Assembly: GCA_964424345.1 (NCBI GenBank) | Contig: CAYRIK010000053.1 | Location: 1-7,684, forward strand | DNA length: 7,684 nt | Direction: 5' to 3' | From: RGIG6307 sp964424345 | GTDB taxonomy: Bacteria; Bacillota; Clostridia; Lachnospirales; Lachnospiraceae | Part shown: in pieces, positions 5,505 to 7,684 of the stretch | Position numbering within the stretch: position 1 is the stretch's first letter | Layout: each line of letters starts with the position of its first letter | Notes under the pieces: generated by a model | Database searches by the model: none | The model's input: the letters and a program-made list of their open reading frames with translations, nothing else | Told to the model about the DNA's origin: nothing | Translations under genes and position numbers: made by a program

Positions 5505-6007
5505 TTAATATCTTAACTAGAAATGTAGAAAAAACGGAAGCTTTAGAAAACGTTGTAAAGGATAGACTTGAAAAGCTTAATAAGTATGATTTGGAACGTG
5601 TGAATGTAACAATTAAGGCTTCATCCAAGATGCAGTCCGTAGAGCTTACTACTGTTGTTAATGGCAAGCTGCTTCGAGTAGAAGAGTATGGTAAACATGG
5701 TGTGACCGTATACCAGCTTATGGGAGATGTAGTTCGTACTCTTGAAAAGAAGATCATCAAAGAAAAAGCTCGTATTGACAAGACACAGAGCATCCGAACG
5801 ATGGAAACAGAAGCGGAAGAAGAACCTGTAATGGAGGTATTACGTGTGAAAGAATACGAACGTAAACCTATGACTACAGAAGAAGCAATGATTCAGATTG
5901 AACAGGTTGGTCACCCATTCTTCTTATATGAAAATGGAGAGACTGGCAAGACAGAAGTTCTCTATAAGAGAAATGACAATGGTTATGGTGTGATTCGTCT
6001 GAAATAA
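5501..6007 (+). CDS. hpf: Long-form ribosome hibernation promoting factor HPF
   Basis: Long HPF binds the 30S decoding centre and joins two ribosomes tail to tail into inactive 100S dimers during slow growth or stress. From ATG 5501 the protein has 168 residues, close to the usual long-form length. The N-terminal ribosome-binding domain spans about 1-95 and begins INILTRNVEKTEAL, aligning with the normal HPF N terminus. An acidic linker follows (about 98-112), then the C-terminal dimerisation domain (about 113-168) with PMTTEEAMIQIEQVGHPFF and YKRNDNGYGVIRL. The frame is open back to a GTG at 5417, but that start overlaps the promoter and would add 28 residues unlike the family. The site next to the ATG is only GGGTG, so initiation may be weak or coupled to a short upstream frame. 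A terminator 21 bases after the stop makes it a single-gene unit. Confidence 0.93.
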   Translation: MINILTRNVEKTEALENVVKDRLEKLNKYDLERVNVTIKASSKMQSVELTTVVNGKLLRVEEYGKHGVTVYQLMGDVVRTLEKKIIKEKARIDKTQSIRTMETEAEEEPVMEVLRVKEYERKPMTTEEAMIQIEQVGHPFFLYENGETGKTEVLYKRNDNGYGVIRLK

Positions 6008-6028
6008 AACAAAAGAGGAATATGACAG

Positions 6029-6058
6029 GGAGTAAGGCAAATGCCTTACTCCTTTTTT
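6029..6058 (+). terminator. Intrinsic terminator of hpf
   Basis: GGAGTAAGGC (6029-6038) pairs perfectly with GCCTTACTCC (6043-6052) around the loop AAAT, followed at once by six T residues (6053-6058). It begins 21 bases after the hpf stop codon and is a classic strong Rho-independent terminator. Confidence 0.93.
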
Positions 6059-6059
6059 G

Positions 6060-6090
6060 TATACTAGAAACCACCTCATTTCTTAGTATA
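6060..6090. repeat. Inverted repeat / hairpin just after the hpf terminator
   Basis: TATACTA-GAAA (6060-6070) pairs with TTTC-T-TAGTATA (6079-6090), 11 bp with one bulged T, around the loop CCACCTCA. There is no T run after it, so it is not a second terminator. It could be an operator or an RNA structure. The stretch 6072-6083 resembles the 3' end of 16S rRNA. Confidence 0.55.
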
Positions 6091-6232
6091 TAAAACATTT
6101 CACATGGTGATTATTGATAAATGAAAATACAAATTTGCTATAGCTAATTAAACGATATTGTGATAAAATTTTATGGAGTATAGGTATAAGATATACATTA
6201 CATAAAGAGATGAAAAGGATTATTACAGAAAT

Positions 6233-7234
6233 ATGGATAAAAAGGTAAATAGTTATGCAGTAATCATTGCTATATTATTGTTGGTAGTGACGGTTGTTGT
6301 TGGCGCAGGCTTATGTTATCTGAGTTGGACAGATGAGGAAATGTCAGACAGCACTCATGTGACTACAGAAACACAGATTATAAGTACTGAGACACAAGAA
6401 ACAACAAGCGAGACAGAACAAATTGCGGATGAGACTCTGGCGAGTGAAACAGAAGTCTCTGTAGAAGAAGTGACTACAGAAACAGAGTCTTCTGAAACAG
6501 AAACGGTAGCTACAGAAACAGAATCTACTGAAGTACAAGAGGAAGTATCAGAACAGGGTGTTACAATAGCTGATATTACAATCAATGAACAGGGAAAATA
6601 TGAGTACCAAAAAGATGGTATAGTACTTTCTAAACAGGGTATTGATGTTTCTAAATATCAGGGCAATATTGACTGGACTAAGGTGGCAAAACAAGATGTA
6701 ACATATGCAATGCTTCGTGTGGGATGTCGAGGCTATGGAACAAATGGAACATTGATTAAAGATGATCGTTTTGAGCAAAATGCGAAAGGTGCTTTGAAAC
6801 AAGGTATTCAGATCGGCGCATATTTCTTTAGTCAGGCAATCACAGAAAAAGAAGTGTTAGAAGAAGCAGATTTTGTGATTAATGAGCTGAAAGCGTATGA
6901 TATTACATATCCAGTTGCAATCAATATAGAGGCTGTAAAAGGAGAAGTAACAAGACAGGACGTATTGAGCAAAGAAGAACGCACAAAACTTTGTATTGTA
7001 TTTTGTGAAGCAATCAAAGAGGCTGGTTATACTCCTATGATTTACGGAGATGTAAATTCTTTTGAAAATTTATTGGACATTGAGCAGTTGGCAGAATATG
7101 ATCTTTGGATTTGCGAGACTGATGATGAAAAAGAATTTACACATGAGTTTGTAATATGGCAGTACTCACGAGAAGGAAGTGTATCCGGTATTTCTGGAAA
7201 TGCAAATATGAGTATTTGTGTAAAAGAGTGGTAA
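6233..7234 (+). CDS. Membrane-anchored GH25 lysozyme-like protein with Thr/Glu-rich linker
   Basis: GH25 enzymes cut the beta-1,4 bond between N-acetylmuramic acid and N-acetylglucosamine in peptidoglycan. This 333-residue protein has an N-terminal membrane anchor (about 9-31), a long acidic Ser/Thr/Glu linker (41-104), a short junction, and a GH25 domain (about 135-333) on the outer face. Family features include GIDVSKYQGNIDW (136-148, Asp138), YAMLRVGCRGY (158-168), IGAYFFSQA (194-202), YPVAINIE (226-233, Glu233) and IWQYSREG (308-315). Two usual acidic positions differ: the DxE motif reads Asn231-Ile-Glu233, and the normal Asp of the C-terminal VDxN reads Asn325. Catalysis may be weakened or lost, leaving a binding role. 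AAAGGA ends about 13 bases before the ATG, rather far. I see no convincing promoter in 6091-6232. Confidence 0.9.
   Translation: MDKKVNSYAVIIAILLLVVTVVVGAGLCYLSWTDEEMSDSTHVTTETQIISTETQETTSETEQIADETLASETEVSVEEVTTETESSETETVATETESTEVQEEVSEQGVTIADITINEQGKYEYQKDGIVLSKQGIDVSKYQGNIDWTKVAKQDVTYAMLRVGCRGYGTNGTLIKDDRFEQNAKGALKQGIQIGAYFFSQAITEKEVLEEADFVINELKAYDITYPVAINIEAVKGEVTRQDVLSKEERTKLCIVFCEAIKEAGYTPMIYGDVNSFENLLDIEQLAEYDLWICETDDEKEFTHEFVIWQYSREGSVSGISGNANMSICVKEW
6353..6544 (+). repeat. Low-complexity Thr/Glu/Ser linker coding region
   Basis: This part of the GH25 gene encodes 64 residues made largely of TETE, TETQ and SETE units, with 19 Glu and no Lys, Arg, Gly or Pro. At DNA level the word CTACAGAAACA recurs (near 6363, 6474 and 6510). 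Such a stretch is expected to be disordered, to span the cell wall, and to vary in length by recombination or slippage. Confidence 0.75.
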
Positions 7235-7247
7235 GTTTTGATTTTTG

Positions 7248-7266
7248 TGCCTTGCACAGCAAGGCA
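7248..7266. repeat. Short perfect hairpin after the GH25 gene
   Basis: TGCCTTGC (7248-7255) and GCAAGGCA (7259-7266) form an uninterrupted 8-bp stem with loop ACA, 14 bases after the GH25 stop codon. The following sequence is TATAAAAAT without a T run, so alone it is not a normal intrinsic terminator. It may protect the 3' end of the mRNA. Confidence 0.6.
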
Positions 7267-7281
7267 TATAAAAATATATAG

Positions 7282-7311
7282 CTGTAAAAATATATATTAT
7301 TGCAGTTTTTT
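7282..7311 (+). terminator. Probable intrinsic terminator of the GH25 gene
   Basis: CTGTAA (7282-7287) pairs with TTGCAG (7300-7305), one G-T pair included. The stem can extend past an A/A mismatch into the AATATATATT core, and it is followed by six T residues (7306-7311). It is AT-rich and weaker than the other terminators here, and may act with the hairpin just upstream. Confidence 0.55.
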
Positions 7312-7343
7312 AAATTATTGAAATTAAAGGAGATTTTTTTGAC

Positions 7344-7684
7344 ATGATCAAAAACATTATCAAAGGTGCAATCATTGGTATTGCAAATATTATTCCTGGT
7401 GTATCAGGTGGAACAATGGCAGTGTCCATGGGTATTTATGATAAGCTCATTCACTGTATCACACATTTATTCAGCGAATTTAAGAAGAATTTACAGTTCT
7501 TAGTTCCAATCTTTATTGGTGCTGGTATCGGTCTGGTAGGCTTATCTTTCGTAATCGAATATTTATTTGATGTAGCACCATTAGAAACAAATTTATTGTT
7601 TATTGGTTTAATCATTGGTGGACTTCCAGCTATGTGGAAGCGTGTTAAAGGAAACAGCATTAAAGTTCCACATATGGTTGCATG
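7344..7684 (+). CDS. DUF368 family polyprenyl-phosphate transporter (PopT-like), 3' end outside the window
   Basis: The window holds the first 113 codons of a multi-spanning membrane protein. The N-terminal stretch GAIIGIANIIPGVSGGTMAV (8-27) is the signature of DUF368 (PF04018). Members named PopT have been shown to return undecaprenyl phosphate across the membrane for reuse in cell wall and polymer synthesis; that role is transferred here by family. Membrane segments are visible at about 8-32, 52-72 and 84-97. ATG 7344 is preceded by AAAGGAG (7326-7332) with an 11-base gap, slightly long; the TTG just upstream runs straight into a stop, so ATG is the start. The weak terminator before it leaves open some read-through from the GH25 gene. 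The reading frame is intact to the window edge; full-length members are about 270-300 residues. Confidence 0.9.
   Translation, partial: MIKNIIKGAIIGIANIIPGVSGGTMAVSMGIYDKLIHCITHLFSEFKKNLQFLVPIFIGAGIGLVGLSFVIEYLFDVAPLETNLLFIGLIIGGLPAMWKRVKGNSIKVPHMVA

Noticed and set aside
5874..6098. Minus-strand frame starting beyond the hpf terminator
   Set aside because: It reads back through the terminator and the hpf C-terminal domain, has no ribosome site next to its ATG, and its product resembles nothing I know.
6344..6585. Minus-strand frames opposite the GH25 linker, one rich in Val-Ser repeats
   Set aside because: The repetitive protein is the complement of the Thr/Glu repeat codons. There is no ribosome site or family resemblance, and the plus-strand gene is clear.

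Overview
The window looks like chromosomal DNA from a low-GC, spore-forming-type Firmicute, most likely a clostridium near the Lachnospiraceae. This rests on the AT-rich composition, GGAGG-type ribosome binding sites, tRNA genes without an encoded CCA, a PdaB-like polysaccharide deacetylase, long-form HPF, a DUF5662 protein and a membrane-anchored GH25 protein with a Thr/Glu linker. The genus cannot be fixed from the sequence alone. I see no transposase, integrase, phage gene, toxin-antitoxin pair, CRISPR array or defence cluster.

Layout. Positions 1-573 hold a tRNA array, Gly(TCC, cut by the window edge)-Pro(TGG)-Gly-Pro-Gly, built from an exact tandem duplication with a 246-bp period and closed by an intrinsic terminator at 586-619. 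A non-coding stretch follows, then a membrane DUF3810 protein with an HELSH motif (906-2054, +). Two minus-strand genes come next, separated by a very strong hairpin terminator: a CE4 polysaccharide deacetylase (2198-2965) and, upstream of it, an APH/choline-kinase-fold phosphotransferase (3094-3843). Divergent from that kinase is trmO, a tRNA t6A37 methyltransferase (4034-4699, +), which converges with a DUF5662 protein (4710-5252, -) leaving only 10 bp between stop codons. Then come hpf (5501-6007, +), with a textbook sigma-A promoter and its own terminator, a GH25 lysozyme-like membrane protein (6233-7234, +), and the 5' part of a DUF368 polyprenyl-phosphate transporter gene (7344 to the window end, +).

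How the genes relate. Most genes appear to be single transcription units with their own start and stop signals, so this is not one operon. Two themes recur. One is translation: the tRNA array, TrmO and the ribosome hibernation factor. The other is the cell envelope: the polysaccharide deacetylase, the GH25 protein and the undecaprenyl-phosphate recycling transporter. These themes reflect family knowledge; no shared regulation is visible.

I found no convincing new multi-gene system. The points most worth a second look are the GH25 protein, in which two normally acidic active-site positions are Asn; the hpf leader, whose promoter rules out the longest reading frame and which holds a tiny ORF overlapping the hpf start; a hairpin just after the hpf terminator whose loop and 3' arm resemble the 3' end of 16S rRNA; and the exact tRNA gene duplication.
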